Made by a program: the position numbers and the translations under genes
The notes under the pieces: generated by a model
Told to the model about the DNA's origin: nothing
The model's input: the letters and a program-made list of their open reading frames with translations, nothing else
The model's database searches: none
NCBI RefSeq assembly: GCF_025961225.1
Contig: NZ_JAOQNG010000004.1
Coordinates: forward strand, 634,665 to 698,664
From: Azospirillum canadense
GTDB taxonomy: Bacteria > Pseudomonadota > Alphaproteobacteria > Azospirillales > Azospirillaceae
Length of the DNA stretch: 64,000 bases
Direction: 5' to 3'
In this document: positions 1 through 9,502 of the stretch, in pieces
Numbering within the stretch: position 1 is the stretch's first letter
Layout: each line of letters begins with the position of its first letter

Positions 1-881
1 TGGTCTCGCGCGGAGAACTGGTGGAGATCGGCGGGTCTTTTCGCGTACCGGACGTCGTCGCGCAGAGCGGCGCCCGGCTGGTGGAAGTCGGCACCACCAA
101 CAAGACGCGGATTTCCGACTACGCCCGCGCCATTGGGCCGGACACCCGCGTCCTGATGAAGGTCCATCCCAGCAACTACCGCATCCAGGGCTTCACCGCC
201 GCGCCGGAGCGGGATGAACTGGCCACCCTCGCCCGCTCCCACGGGCTGGTCGCGCTGGAGGATCTGGGCAGCGGCAGCCTGATCGACCTGCGCCGCCTCG
301 GCCTGCCGCCGGAGCCCACGGTGCAGGACTGCCTCGCGGCCGGCATGGATCTGGTCACCTGCAGCGGCGACAAGCTGCTGGGCGGCCCGCAGGCCGGGCT
401 GATCCTCGGGCGGGCGGACCTCGTCGCGCGCCTGGAGGCGCACCCGCTGATGCGCGCCCTGCGCGTCGACCGCATGACCCTGGCGGCTCTGGAAGCGACG
501 CTGAAGCTCTACCGGGACCAGGACCGTGTGGTGGCCCGCGTCCCGGCGCTCGCCATGCTGGCCGCTCCGGTCCCCGTGCTGGAGGACCGCGCCCACCGCC
601 TGCGCGCGCAACTGGCCGACCTGCCGGGGCTGGAGGCGGAGGTTCAGGAGGGGACCGGCTTTGCCGGCGGCGGCTCCCTGCCCGGCGTTGAGCTGCCGAC
701 CCGCCTCGTCGCGCTGAACGCGCCGACCATCGAAGCCGGCGACCTCGCCCGCCGCCTGCGCCGCCACCGGCCGGCCGTGGTCGGGCGCGTCAAGGACGGC
801 CGCCTGCTGCTGGACCTGCGGACGGTGGCGGAGTCCGAACTGCCGGAGATCGCCGCCGCCTGCCGCGCGGTGCTGGGATGA
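1..881 (+). CDS. selA: L-seryl-tRNA(Sec) selenium transferase, 5' end cut by window edge
   Basis: Converts Ser-tRNA(Sec) to Sec-tRNA(Sec) in the cytoplasm with selenophosphate; PLP enzyme of the aspartate aminotransferase fold. The reading frame is open from base 3 and starts inside the family motif VSRGELVEIGGSFRVPDV, so about 160-170 N-terminal residues lie outside the window; the GTG at 21 is not the true start. The PLP-lysine motif SGDKLLGGPQAG is present around bases 362-397. The stop TGA overlaps the selB start in an ATGA arrangement (878-881), so the two are probably translationally coupled. All residues expected for activity in the visible part are intact. Confidence 0.95.
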   Translation, partial: VSRGELVEIGGSFRVPDVVAQSGARLVEVGTTNKTRISDYARAIGPDTRVLMKVHPSNYRIQGFTAAPERDELATLARSHGLVALEDLGSGSLIDLRRLGLPPEPTVQDCLAAGMDLVTCSGDKLLGGPQAGLILGRADLVARLEAHPLMRALRVDRMTLAALEATLKLYRDQDRVVARVPALAMLAAPVPVLEDRAHRLRAQLADLPGLEAEVQEGTGFAGGGSLPGVELPTRLVALNAPTIEAGDLARRLRRHRPAVVGRVKDGRLLLDLRTVAESELPEIAAACRAVLG

Positions 882-2866
882 ACGAGCCCTCCGCCGACCG
901 CACCGCCCAGGATCGCACGGCCGTCATCGGAGTCATCGGCCACGTAGACCACGGCAAGACCGCGCTGGTCGGCGCGTTGACCGGCATGGACACGGATCGC
1001 TTGGCGGAGGAAAAGCGCCGCGGCATTTCCATCGCGCTCGGATTCGCCCACCGCGCGGTGCCCGGCGGCACGCTCGCCTTCGTCGACATGCCGGGGCACG
1101 AGCGCTTTGTCCGCACCATGGTCGCCGGGGCGACGGGCATCGAGGCGGTCCTGCTGGTCGTCGCCGCCAACGAAGGCGTCAAGCCGCAGACCGTCGAGCA
1201 TCTGGACATCGCCCGCCTGGTCGGCGTGACGCGCGGCGTGGTCGCCATCAGCAAATGCGACCTCGTGCCCCCGGATGACGCCCACCGCACGGCCGAGGCG
1301 GTGCGGCAACGGCTGGCCGGAACCCCGCTGGCCGCCGCACCCGTGGTCTTCACCTCCACCGCCACCGGCCAGGGACTGGACGACCTCACCCGCGCCCTGG
1401 CCGGGCTGCTCGCCGACGACGCCCCGTCCCCGCCCTCCCCTGCCTTCTACCTGCCCGTGGACCGGGCCTTTGCGGTGCCCGGCTTCGGTCCTGTGGTGAC
1501 CGGCACCCTGCGCCGCGGCTCGCTCGGCGTGGGCGACGCCGTGACCGTCTGGCCAAGCGGGGTCGAAGCGCGCGTGCGCGGGCTGCACCGGCATGGCAAG
1601 CCGGTGGACTCGGCCGGACCGGGCAGCCGTGTCGCCGTGAACCTGCGGGGCGTGGAACTGGACGATCTCGGTCCTGGTTGCGCCCTGGCAACGCCAGACC
1701 TTCTGGAGCCCGCGCGCTGGCTGGGCGTCCGTCTGGAATTGCTGGCGGACGCCGACCGGCCGCTGGAAACCGGTGCCACGGCGCATCTGCTGTTCGGCAC
1801 GACGGACGTGCCGGCGCGCCTCCGCCTGCTCGACCGCGACCGGCTAGAACCGGGCGAAACCGCGCCGGCACAGCTGCACTGTGCGGTCCCGGTGACCGTC
1901 CCCGCGGGGGAGCCCTTCATCCTGCGCACTGGATCCCCGCTGCGGACCGTCGGGGGCGGTCGCATCCTCGACCCGGTGTCTGTCCGGCGGAAACGCTTCG
2001 ACGCGGCGGCGATCCACCTCCTAGCCGCCCTGGCGGAGGGGCGCTTGGCGGACGCGATTGCCGCACGGTTGGCTGAGGCGGGCAGCCGCGGCCTGAGGAT
2101 CGGGGATGTCGCCCGGCTGCTCGGCACCACGGCCAACCATGTGGACCCCGCCGCCCGGGGGGCGGAACGCCTGCCACCCGACACGCTGCTCGCGGTGACG
2201 GTCTTCCGTGATCTTAAGGACACCCTGTTGACCGCTGTGCGCGATGTCCAGGCAGCCCACCCCACGGAACGCGGCGCTTCCCCTGATCAACTGAAAAACG
2301 CGCTGCCACCCGAACTTCCGGAACCGCTGTTTGCAGCTTTGCTGGACCGGCTGGTCACGGAGGGAACGCTGGTCCGCGACGCCGGCCTGCTGCGCCGGCG
2401 CGACCTGGAAGCGTCGGCCCTGCTCTCCTCCGCCGACCGCGCGGTGCTGGCGGCCGTCGAGGCGGCCTTCCGGGAGGGTGGCCTGTCGCCCCCGGACGTG
2501 GCCGCGGTTGCCGGCCGCGACCAGCGCCGGCACAAGGCCCTGCATTACCTCGCGCGCACCGGCATTCTCGTGCGCACGCTCGACCGGGTGCAGAAGCGCG
2601 AGATCGTCTTCCACCGCGACGCCGTCGCGAACGCCGCGTCCCGCGTCACCGACGCGCTGATGGATGCGCCGGAGGGCCTGACCACGGGCGACCTCGGCCG
2701 GCTGCTCGGCATCTCCCGCAAGTTCGCGGTTCCCCTACTGGAGCATCTGGACGGGTTGGGCGTGTCCCGGCGCATGGGCGACCGCCGCGTGGCCGCCACC
2801 CCGCCGCCCCGAAAGGACAATGGCGCCCCGGCCATCGCGGCCCCATCTCAGGACCGGAGGCGATAA
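878..2866 (+). CDS. selB: selenocysteine-specific elongation factor SelB
   Basis: GTPase that carries Sec-tRNA(Sec) to the ribosome and binds the SECIS hairpin next to a recoded UGA. 662 residues, typical of the family. GTP-binding motifs are visible: G1 GHVDHGKT (about residues 21-28), G3 DMPGHE (about 70-75) and G4 SKCD (about 127-130), followed by beta-barrel domains and C-terminal winged helices that bind RNA. Start chosen at the ATG overlapping the selA stop. The last codons (CGG AGG CGA TAA) are also the first bases of tRNA-Sec, so the stop codon lies inside the selC gene. The cognate SECIS candidate is in fdnG on the opposite strand. Confidence 0.97.
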   Translation: MNEPSADRTAQDRTAVIGVIGHVDHGKTALVGALTGMDTDRLAEEKRRGISIALGFAHRAVPGGTLAFVDMPGHERFVRTMVAGATGIEAVLLVVAANEGVKPQTVEHLDIARLVGVTRGVVAISKCDLVPPDDAHRTAEAVRQRLAGTPLAAAPVVFTSTATGQGLDDLTRALAGLLADDAPSPPSPAFYLPVDRAFAVPGFGPVVTGTLRRGSLGVGDAVTVWPSGVEARVRGLHRHGKPVDSAGPGSRVAVNLRGVELDDLGPGCALATPDLLEPARWLGVRLELLADADRPLETGATAHLLFGTTDVPARLRLLDRDRLEPGETAPAQLHCAVPVTVPAGEPFILRTGSPLRTVGGGRILDPVSVRRKRFDAAAIHLLAALAEGRLADAIAARLAEAGSRGLRIGDVARLLGTTANHVDPAARGAERLPPDTLLAVTVFRDLKDTLLTAVRDVQAAHPTERGASPDQLKNALPPELPEPLFAALLDRLVTEGTLVRDAGLLRRRDLEASALLSSADRAVLAAVEAAFREGGLSPPDVAAVAGRDQRRHKALHYLARTGILVRTLDRVQKREIVFHRDAVANAASRVTDALMDAPEGLTTGDLGRLLGISRKFAVPLLEHLDGLGVSRRMGDRRVAATPPPRKDNGAPAIAAPSQDRRR

Positions 2867-2948
2867 GGGTCTGGTGGCCCTCGCGATCTTCAAAATCGAC
2901 GGTTCGCCAACAGCGAACGGTGGGTTCGATTCCCATCCGCCTCCGCCA
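2856..2948 (+). tRNA. selC: tRNA-Sec (anticodon TCA)
   Basis: 93 bases including an encoded CCA. The acceptor 5' strand GGAGGCG pairs with CGCCTCC. A long D stem (AGGG/CCCT), an anticodon loop CTTCAAA with TCA at 2890-2892, a long variable arm (GTTCGC/GCGAAC) and the T arm TGGG-TTCGATT-CCCA are all visible, which is the unusual shape of tRNA-Sec. Its first 11 bases overlap the 3' end of selB, so mature tRNA must be processed out of the selAB transcript or be made from an internal promoter. Confidence 0.95.
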
Positions 2949-3017
2949 TCCCTGTCCGCGCCGAACGTCGCGCAATCCGGTTGAAGGGCTTTACGCCCAG
3001 CCCGCCGGAGGCGCCCC

Positions 3018-3836
3018 TTGCCCGATGTCCATGATTCCCGCCTCGACCACGAAGAACGCGCCGAAGTCCGGGAGCGATCGAACCCGCCCGCCCTGATCCT
3101 CCACGAGGCCATTCGCCTGGAGGGCGAGGAGGAGCTGAAGCGCCCGTCCTCCTCTCTGCTGTGGTCGGGGCTGGCGGCCGGGCTGTCCATGGGCTTCTCC
3201 ATGGTGGGGGAGGCGCTGATGCAGACGCATCTGCCCGACGCCGGATGGCGCCCCCTGCTGGCGAGCTTCGGCTACTGCTTCGGCTTCCTGATCGTCATCC
3301 TGGGCCGACAGCAGCTGTTCACCGAGAACACGCTGACCGTCATCCTGCCGCTGCTCCACGGCCGGCGCATGAGCACGCTGCTGCACGTCGCCCGACTGTG
3401 GGCGCTGGTGTTCGTCGCGAACATCGTCGGCACCCTGCTGTTCGCAGCGCTGGCCGCCTTCACCCCGGCCTTCAGCCCGGACCTGCACGAGGCCTTCGCG
3501 GAGCTTGGCCGCAAGGCCGCCGACGGCGGATTCTGGTCGACGCTGCTGCACGGCGTGCTGGCCGGCTGGCTGATCGCGCTGCTGGTCTGGATCACGCCAT
3601 CCGTAGGCCAAGCGCGCTTCTTCGTCATCGTGGCCCTGACCTGGCTGATCGCGCTGGGCAAGTTCGCGCACGTCGTCGCCGGGTCGGTCGAGGTTTCCTT
3701 CGCGGCCATGACCGGGGTGGTGACCTGGGACGGCTACGCGTTGGGCTTCCTGATCCCCTCGCTCATCGGCAACGTGATCGGGGGCGTGGGCATGGTGGCG
3801 CTGATCAACCACGCGCAGGTGAAGCAGGACAAGTAG
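3018..3836 (+). CDS. formate/nitrite transporter (FNT) family channel
   Basis: 272-residue integral membrane protein of the FocA/NirC/YfdC family, with about six hydrophobic segments. An acidic N-terminal tail (about 45 residues) precedes the first segment near SSLLWSGLAAGLSMGFSMVG. Its place between the selenocysteine genes and a formate dehydrogenase operon makes formate the likely substrate (inference); the tail resembles the YfdC branch more than FocA. The start is TTG at 3018 because GGAGG at 3007-3011 is well spaced and the nearby ATG is out of frame. The 3' end overlaps the convergent small gene by 32 bases. Confidence 0.88.
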   Translation: MPDVHDSRLDHEERAEVRERSNPPALILHEAIRLEGEEELKRPSSSLLWSGLAAGLSMGFSMVGEALMQTHLPDAGWRPLLASFGYCFGFLIVILGRQQLFTENTLTVILPLLHGRRMSTLLHVARLWALVFVANIVGTLLFAALAAFTPAFSPDLHEAFAELGRKAADGGFWSTLLHGVLAGWLIALLVWITPSVGQARFFVIVALTWLIALGKFAHVVAGSVEVSFAAMTGVVTWDGYALGFLIPSLIGNVIGGVGMVALINHAQVKQDK

Positions 3837-4179
3837 ATCCGCCGTTTTCATCCAGGCCGTTCTCGTCCAGGACCTTGCGCAATTGGTCCCGCGTCTTTTC
3901 GATGCGCGTGCGGTGCACGCCGACCAGCGGGTACTCACCGCCGAAGGCGACGCTGAGCGCGGCGTTCACATGCTCCAGCCGGGCCGACGCGCCCTCATCC
4001 CCGTTGCGGCGCCGGGCGATCAGCCCTTCGCGCAGGCGCACCAGACAGCGGGAGACCTCGGCCATCGCGTTGTAGACCTCGGCGGGCGGCATCTCTTCCG
4101 TCCCGGCGGCCAGGACGCGGTCGAGCACGGCGAGCGCGTCGCCGCACTCGCTTCCCGGCGCCGAGGCTTGCGCCTTCAT
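3805..4179 (-). CDS. small protein at the end of the formate dehydrogenase operon
   Basis: 124 residues, soluble, no family recognised. The N-terminal half is predicted helical (SECGDALAVLDRVLAAGTEE, then EVYNAMAEVSRCLVRLREGL), the middle is basic and charged, and the tail is low complexity. Its ATG overlaps the stop of the upstream NrfD-like gene (ATGA, 4176-4179), so it belongs to the fdn operon by coupling. It could be an assembly factor or accessory subunit; nothing in the sequence decides this. It ends inside the 3' end of the convergent channel gene. Confidence 0.75.
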   Translation of the reverse strand: MKAQASAPGSECGDALAVLDRVLAAGTEEMPPAEVYNAMAEVSRCLVRLREGLIARRRNGDEGASARLEHVNAALSVAFGGEYPLVGVHRTRIEKTRDQLRKVLDENGLDENGGSTCPASPARG

Positions 4180-5150
4180 CGGGCGATCCTTTCCGAAGTG
4201 GGCTGGTGGTCCAACGCCGGGCGGGGCTGCGCGAAGCGGAAATAGTCGCGCGGGCGCGTGGCCGACCGGTTGCCGGCGTGCAGCATGGCGGAGCGCAGCG
4301 CCATCCCGCCCGCCAGAATCGCCAGCGAGCCAAGCACCGACAGCGCCGCCGACGGGCGCTCCCGCCGGGCGTTGAGGGCGTGACAGACCAGGGGAAGCGC
4401 GGCCCCGACGGCGATGGCCCCGATCTTTTCCACGGGCGCCCAGGGCCCCTCCTCCACCGGGCCGGCGACGCCTTCGGCCCTGTACTCCCGTTCCGCCGCG
4501 ACGGAGGCGACGAGGTCCACCGCGCTGGCGGCCAGGGCGACGCGGTCCAGCGTTTCGGCACTCTCCGGCCGGCCTCCAAGCCGTTCCCCCAGCGACAGGG
4601 CCGCCGCGGCCGACGCCATGGCCGAGGCGCCAAAGCGAACCGACAGCAGCCGCGGCGACGCGGCCCACAGCGGCGTGCTGGTGGAGGACAGCAGGGCCGC
4701 CGTGTAGACGCTCATCCCCGCCCCGGCGACGGCCGCGGGGACCTGCGCCGCGCGCGCCGCGCCGGTCAGTTCCAGCCAATCCGCCCCCAGAGTCAGCGCG
4801 CTGAAGGCGCCGAAGCCGGTCAGGATGTAACTGCCGATGGACATGGGCGAGGTGCGCCGGAAAATGCGCAGCATGTTGTACCAGCGGCTGGGCGTGTGCA
4901 GGTCGCCGATCAGCAGCGCCGGGCCAACCACGGCCCCGGCCATGGCGAGCCCGCGGGCGTTGCGCACAAGGTTGCACCGCTCGCGTCCACCGCCGAAGTC
5001 CGCCACGGTGCCCAGGATCTGCGCCGACCCCGACAGGCCGGCCAGGAAGATGTAACCGGCGGTCTTCCAGCCGAACGGGCTCGCCTTCAGCGCCGGCCGT
5101 CCATAGTAGGTCTCGCCCGCGTAGAGTCGCACGGCGCTGTCCTGCGGCAT
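4176..5150 (-). CDS. NrfD/polysulfide-reductase-like membrane subunit of formate dehydrogenase
   Basis: 324 residues with several hydrophobic helices (for example TAGYIFLAGLSGSAQILG and GLAMAGAVVGPALLIGDL). The family motif GDLHTPSRWYNMLRIFRRTSPMS, typical of NrfD proteins, is clear. NrfD subunits anchor an iron-sulfur/molybdoenzyme dimer to the membrane and exchange electrons with quinone. Here one replaces the cytochrome b556 gamma subunit of FDH-N. It lies 14 bases after the iron-sulfur subunit gene and overlaps the next gene by 4 bases. Confidence 0.87.
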   Translation of the reverse strand: MPQDSAVRLYAGETYYGRPALKASPFGWKTAGYIFLAGLSGSAQILGTVADFGGGRERCNLVRNARGLAMAGAVVGPALLIGDLHTPSRWYNMLRIFRRTSPMSIGSYILTGFGAFSALTLGADWLELTGAARAAQVPAAVAGAGMSVYTAALLSSTSTPLWAASPRLLSVRFGASAMASAAAALSLGERLGGRPESAETLDRVALAASAVDLVASVAAEREYRAEGVAGPVEEGPWAPVEKIGAIAVGAALPLVCHALNARRERPSAALSVLGSLAILAGGMALRSAMLHAGNRSATRPRDYFRFAQPRPALDHQPTSERIAR

Positions 5151-5164
5151 GGTCGCGTCTCTCC

Positions 5165-6067
5165 TCAGCGGCGCCGGTCGGCGGCAAACAGGGCGATGGC
5201 GGCCAGCGTCAGGCCGGCCATGGTGGCGAGCCCAGCGCCCAGCGCCGGCGCCACCCGGTTGGAGGCGCGCGTCGGCGCGGTCGGCAGGCCGTAGACCTCC
5301 GGCCGGTCGGTCAGCAGGAAGAAGGCGTTCAGGTGCCCGAGGTCCCCGGTCGCCCCCGGCTCTCCCGGCGCGCCGTAGAGGTAAGCGTCCGTGGCTCCCT
5401 TGCCGTGCAGGTCCTCCACGCGCGCCCTGGCCTTTTCCACCAGAACCGGCACCTCGCCGAACTGGATGGAATCGGTGGGGCAGGACTTGGCGCAGGCTGG
5501 CTCCAGCCCGCCCTTCAGGCGGTCGTAGCAGAGCGTGCATTTGTGCGCCTTGCCGTCCACCTCGTTCAGGTCGACCACGCCGAACGGGCAGGCCGGCACG
5601 CAGTAGCCGCAGCCGTTGCAGATGTCCTGCTGCACGACCACCGTGTCGAACTCCGTCCGGAACAGGGCGCCGGTCGGGCAGGCCTCCAGGCAGGGGGCGT
5701 TGTGGCAGTGCTTGCACACGTCGCTCATCATCAGCCAGTTGGACTGGAAGGGCGCCATCTCCGCGGCGCGCTTCCCGTCCGTGGCGATCTTCTCGACGAA
5801 GGCGACATGCCGCCACGTGTTGGCGGACAGCCGGCCGGTGTTGTCGTAGCTGTCGCCGGTCAGCCCGACCTCGTCGGCCGGCAGGGCGTTCCATTCCTTG
5901 CAGGCCACCTCGCACGCCTTGCAGCCGATGCACAACGTGGTGTCGGTGAAGAAGCCATAGCTCTTGCCCGGTTCGATCCGGACGCCGGCCGTCAGCTCCG
6001 CCTCGTCCGGAATCAGGCCCGGCAGGATCGGCTCGGCGTAGTCCAGCGCGCGGGCGGGAACGCCCAT
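5165..6067 (-). CDS. fdxH: formate dehydrogenase iron-sulfur (beta) subunit
   Basis: 300 residues. Carries electrons from the catalytic subunit through four 4Fe-4S clusters. Cysteine motifs visible: CIGCKACEVAC (near residue 42), CKHCHNAPCLEACP, CNGCGYCVPACPFGV and a fourth set CTLC...CAKSCP. A C-terminal hydrophobic helix (about residues 272-294) followed by arginines gives a single-span anchor, as in FdnH. It starts one base after the fdnG stop, so translation is probably coupled. Confidence 0.94.
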   Translation of the reverse strand: MGVPARALDYAEPILPGLIPDEAELTAGVRIEPGKSYGFFTDTTLCIGCKACEVACKEWNALPADEVGLTGDSYDNTGRLSANTWRHVAFVEKIATDGKRAAEMAPFQSNWLMMSDVCKHCHNAPCLEACPTGALFRTEFDTVVVQQDICNGCGYCVPACPFGVVDLNEVDGKAHKCTLCYDRLKGGLEPACAKSCPTDSIQFGEVPVLVEKARARVEDLHGKGATDAYLYGAPGEPGATGDLGHLNAFFLLTDRPEVYGLPTAPTRASNRVAPALGAGLATMAGLTLAAIALFAADRRR

Positions 6068-6068
6068 G

Positions 6069-9000
6069 TCAGCCTCCGTTCTGCGGGCGGTCCAGGCGGC
6101 CCTTGCGCAGGTTGCAGGTCAGCGCCTTGTTCTCGTGCATGCCGGTGTTCGGATCACCGACGATGGCGGTGAGCACGTTGGCGATGTCGCCGGTGGCGTA
6201 GCCGTTCCAGCCGAAATGCCAGGGCATGCCGATCTGATGGACCAGCCGCCCATCAATTCGGAAAGGCTGGAGCCGTTCCGTCACCAGCGCGCGCGTCTCC
6301 ACCTCCCCGCGCGGGGTGGACAGAACGACCCAGTCGAGGTTTTCGATGCCCAGTTCCTTCGCCAACTCCGGCGCGATCTCGCTGAATCCCTCCGGCTGCA
6401 ATTCCGCGGTGGACGCGACGGAGCGGGTCGGCGTGCCGCCGGAATGATGCTCCGTCAGGCGGTAGGTGGTCAGGACGTGCGGATAGCGCGGGTCTTCCGG
6501 AACGTGGACCGGGTTGTCCGGCCGGTCCCAGATCTTGGCGGTCGGGTTGTGCTGCTGGCCGTAGAGCGGGTTCCGCACCGGGGATTCCACCGGCTCGTAA
6601 TGGGTCGGCAGCGGCCCGTCCTTCAGGCCGGAAGGCACGAACAGCGCCCCCCGCCCGTCGGAGATCATGATGAAAGGGTCGGTGCCGCTCAGCGCGTCCA
6701 TGCCCGCGGGCTCCTTCGACCAGTCCGGGGTGTAGTCCGGCGCCTTCTCGGTGGAGAAGTCCACCTGGTCGTAGCCGTCCCATTCCCCTTTTTCCGCGTC
6801 CCACCACGCCAGCTTCTTGCGCTCCGACCAGGGCTTGCCCGCGGGGTCGGCGGAGGCGCGGTTGACCAGCGTGCGCCGGTTGGACGGCCAGGCGAAGCCC
6901 CAGCCGAGATGCGTGCCCGGCCCGTCCGGCCCGTCCGGCTTGCGCGACCGTGCCTGGTTGTGGTCGTTCTTCGGGAAGACGCCGGTGTAGATCCAGCAGC
7001 CGCAGGCGGTGGTGCCGTCGTCCTTCAAATCCTTGAAGTCCGCGATCTGCTGCCGGTCGGGCCAGGTGTAGCCGTTGATCTCCCGCAGCACCGCCTCCGC
7101 GTCCGGCTCCTCCCGCTCGCCTTCGACCGGGTAGTCCCAGGTCAGGTAACGGATCGGCAGGTCCCTGGGGTCGGCGCTGCTGCGGTAAAGCTCCTTCAAC
7201 CGGCGGCCGAGGTGATAGACGAACCACAGGTCCGACCGGCCGTCGCCCGGCCCGTCCACGACCTTGTCGTGCCACTGGATCAGGCGGTGGGTGTTGGTGA
7301 AGGTGCCCGCCTTCTCCCCCGCCAGCGAGGTCGGCAGCAGGAACACCTCCGTCTTGATGTCCTTTGGCGCCAGCTCCCCGGCCTGCACCGGCTTGCCCTT
7401 GTACCAGAAGGACGCCGTCTCCGTTTCCGTGAAGTCGGTCACCACCATCCAGTCGAGCTTGCCGAGCGCCTTCTGCACCAGCGCGGCGTTGCTGCCGCCG
7501 ACCGCCGGATTCTGGCCCAGCAGAAACAGGCCCTTGATCAGCCCGTCCTCGATGGCGAGCGTCATGGGGTTCTGCGAGTGGTCGCCCATGATCTTGGGCA
7601 GCCACTCGAAGCCCCAGCCGTTCTCCTTCATCCCCGCCTCGCCGTACCAGGCGCGCAGCAGGCTGACGATGTATTTGGGGAAGTTGTGCCACCACCCCGT
7701 CGGCGTCGTCTCGTGGTCGATGTAGTCCTGCAGGCTGTGGTGCGGCTTCAGCCCGTGCGGCTGCGGCAGGTAGCCCGGCAGCAGGTTGTAGAGCGTCGGG
7801 ATGTCGGTGGAGCCCTGGATGCTGGAATGGCCACGCAGCGCCAGGATGCCGCCGCCGGGCCGCCCGACGTTGCCAAGCAGCAGCTGGATGATCGCCGCGG
7901 CCCGGATCATCTGCACGCCCGTGGAATGGTGCGTCCAGCCGACCGCGTAGCAGATCGTCCCCGTCTTCTCCCGGCCGGACGCGCGGGCGAGCGCGTCGGC
8001 GACCTTCACGAAGGTCTCCTTCGGGCAGCCGGTCACCCGCTCGACCATCTCCGGCGTGTAAGGTGCGAAGTGGCGCTTCAGGATCTGGTAGACGCAGTTC
8101 GGGTGTTGCAGCGTCTCGTCCTTCGGCGTCGGTCCCTGCTGCAAGCGCTTGGTCTGGTCGGAGAAGGACTCCGTCGTGTTGACGAAATGCTCCGCCAGGG
8201 AGGACGGCACAAACTCCCCCTTATACTGCCAGCTTTCGTAGCTGTAGGACTTCTTGGCCTCGTCCCAGCCGGAGAATTTGCCGTCGTTCTGGCTCGGATC
8301 CTCGAACGCGTCCTCGATGATGGTGGCGAGGTTGGTGTAGTTCAGCGCGTAGTCCTTGAACCACAGGTCGTTTTCCAGGATGTGGCGGATGATTCCGCCA
8401 AGGAAGGCGATGTCCGTCCCCGCCCGGATCGGCGCGTGAATGTCCGCGAGCGCGGAGGTCCGCGTGAAGCGCGGGTCGGCGTGGATCAGCGTCGCCCCCT
8501 TCTGCTTGGCCTGGAGCGCGAAGCGGAAGGCGATCGGGTGGTTTTCCGCCATGTTGGACCCCATCACCAGGATGCAGTCCGCGTTGGCGAGATCCCACTG
8601 GGGCAAAGTGGCCGCCCCTCGGCCGAAGGAGGCGCCCAAACTGGGCACCGAGGAGGAGTGTCAGACCCTGGCCTGGTTTTCGATCCAGACCATGCCGAGC
8701 CCGCCGCTGAACAGCTTTTTGATGAGGTAGTTTTCCTCGTTGTCCAGCGTCGCCCCGCCCAGCGAGGCCATGCCCAGCGTGTGGTTCACGACCGTGCCGT
8801 CGGGAAGCTTGTGCACGAAGGTCTCGTCGCGGGTTCGCTTCGCCAGATGCGCGATGCGGTCCATCGCCCAGTCCAGCGGCTTTTCCTCCCAGCGGTCGGC
8901 ATGGGGGGCGCGGTACAGGACTTTGCTCATCCGCAGCTCGCTGGTCAGCCAGCCGAAGGTCGCTGCCCCCTTAGGGCACAGCGTGCCCTGGTTGATCGGG

Positions 9001-9257
9001 CTGCGCGGGTCGCCCTCCACATGGATCAGCGTCCCGTCCTTGGCGTACATCAGCTGCGCGCAGCCGACCGCGCAGTAGGGACAGATGTTGGTGCCGACCT
9101 TGTCCGCCTCCTCCAGCCGCGGGCGCAGCTTGGCGGAGCCGGTGCTTTTGGCCGCGTCGGAATAAGGGCTCTCGCCGCGGAGCTGCCGGGGCAGCGACCA
9201 GTCGCGCAGGAAGCCGCGGGCGTGGTCGGCAAGCGTGCGGCGGCGGATCGGCTTCAT
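6069..9257 (-). CDS. fdnG: selenocysteine-containing formate dehydrogenase catalytic subunit
   Basis: 1062 residues if the in-frame UGA at 8661-8663 is read as Sec (residue 199). It oxidises formate to CO2 at a Mo/W-bis-MGD centre with Sec as metal ligand. Both flanking reading frames are in the same phase, and the recoded site reads NQARV-U-HSSSVPSLG, matching the FdnG active site. A 4Fe-4S motif CPYCAVGC lies near residue 60. The start ATG at 9257 overlaps the previous gene. The N-terminus has arginines (MKPIRRRTLADHARGF) but no hydrophobic stretch, so no Tat signal is apparent, unlike E. coli FdnG. Automated callers would split it into two genes of 198 and about 860 residues. Confidence 0.96.
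8631..8649 (-). promoter_or_regulatory. SECIS-like hairpin for UGA recoding in fdnG
   Basis: On the mRNA, GGUGCCC (8649-8643) pairs with GGGCGCC (8637-8631) around the loop AGUUU, seven pairs with one G-U. The hairpin begins 11 bases after the UGA, the normal bacterial distance, and its loop is close to the AGUCU loop of E. coli fdnG. It is also coding sequence. SelB binding is inferred. Confidence 0.82.
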
Positions 9258-9502
9258 GGGCGCGTCTCCTCGGCGTATCCAATGTCATGCACGATGGCGG
9301 CGATCAGGTCCGGGCGCTCGTCGTAGCGGACGGCGACCCGCGCCCTGGCCCGGACGAGGTCCGGTAGGTCCTGCGGCTCGATCGGCGCGTCGTGCGCCAG
9401 CATGAACAGGCGGGCGATCCCCTCGTCGCTGACGAGCTGGAAACGCCCCTCCTGGGCGAGCGTGATGGTTCCCTCGACCGTGCGCATGGTCCCCGGCGGC
9501 AT
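9254..9502 (-). CDS. small protein upstream of fdnG
   Basis: 82 residues from the ATG at 9502; an in-frame TTG at 9523 and ATG at 9487 are alternatives, none with a strong ribosome site. The sequence from MRTVEGTITLAQEGRFQLVS looks like a small beta-barrel fold, soluble, with no metal motif. Its stop overlaps the fdnG ATG (ATGA), and selD ends 38-60 bases upstream, so it sits inside the selD-fdn operon. No family recognised; a formate dehydrogenase accessory role is only suggested by position. Confidence 0.78.
   Translation of the reverse strand: MPPGTMRTVEGTITLAQEGRFQLVSDEGIARLFMLAHDAPIEPQDLPDLVRARARVAVRYDERPDLIAAIVHDIGYAEETRP

Noticed and set aside
8661..8663. TGA splitting fdnG into two genes
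   Set aside because: Same reading phase on both sides, exact Sec-site context, SECIS-like hairpin and sel genes next door show recoding, not a nonsense mutation.
6066..9326. 1086-residue open frame antisense to fdnG
   Set aside because: Composition is Arg/Val/Gly-rich without domains; it mirrors a high-GC gene with strong third-position bias.
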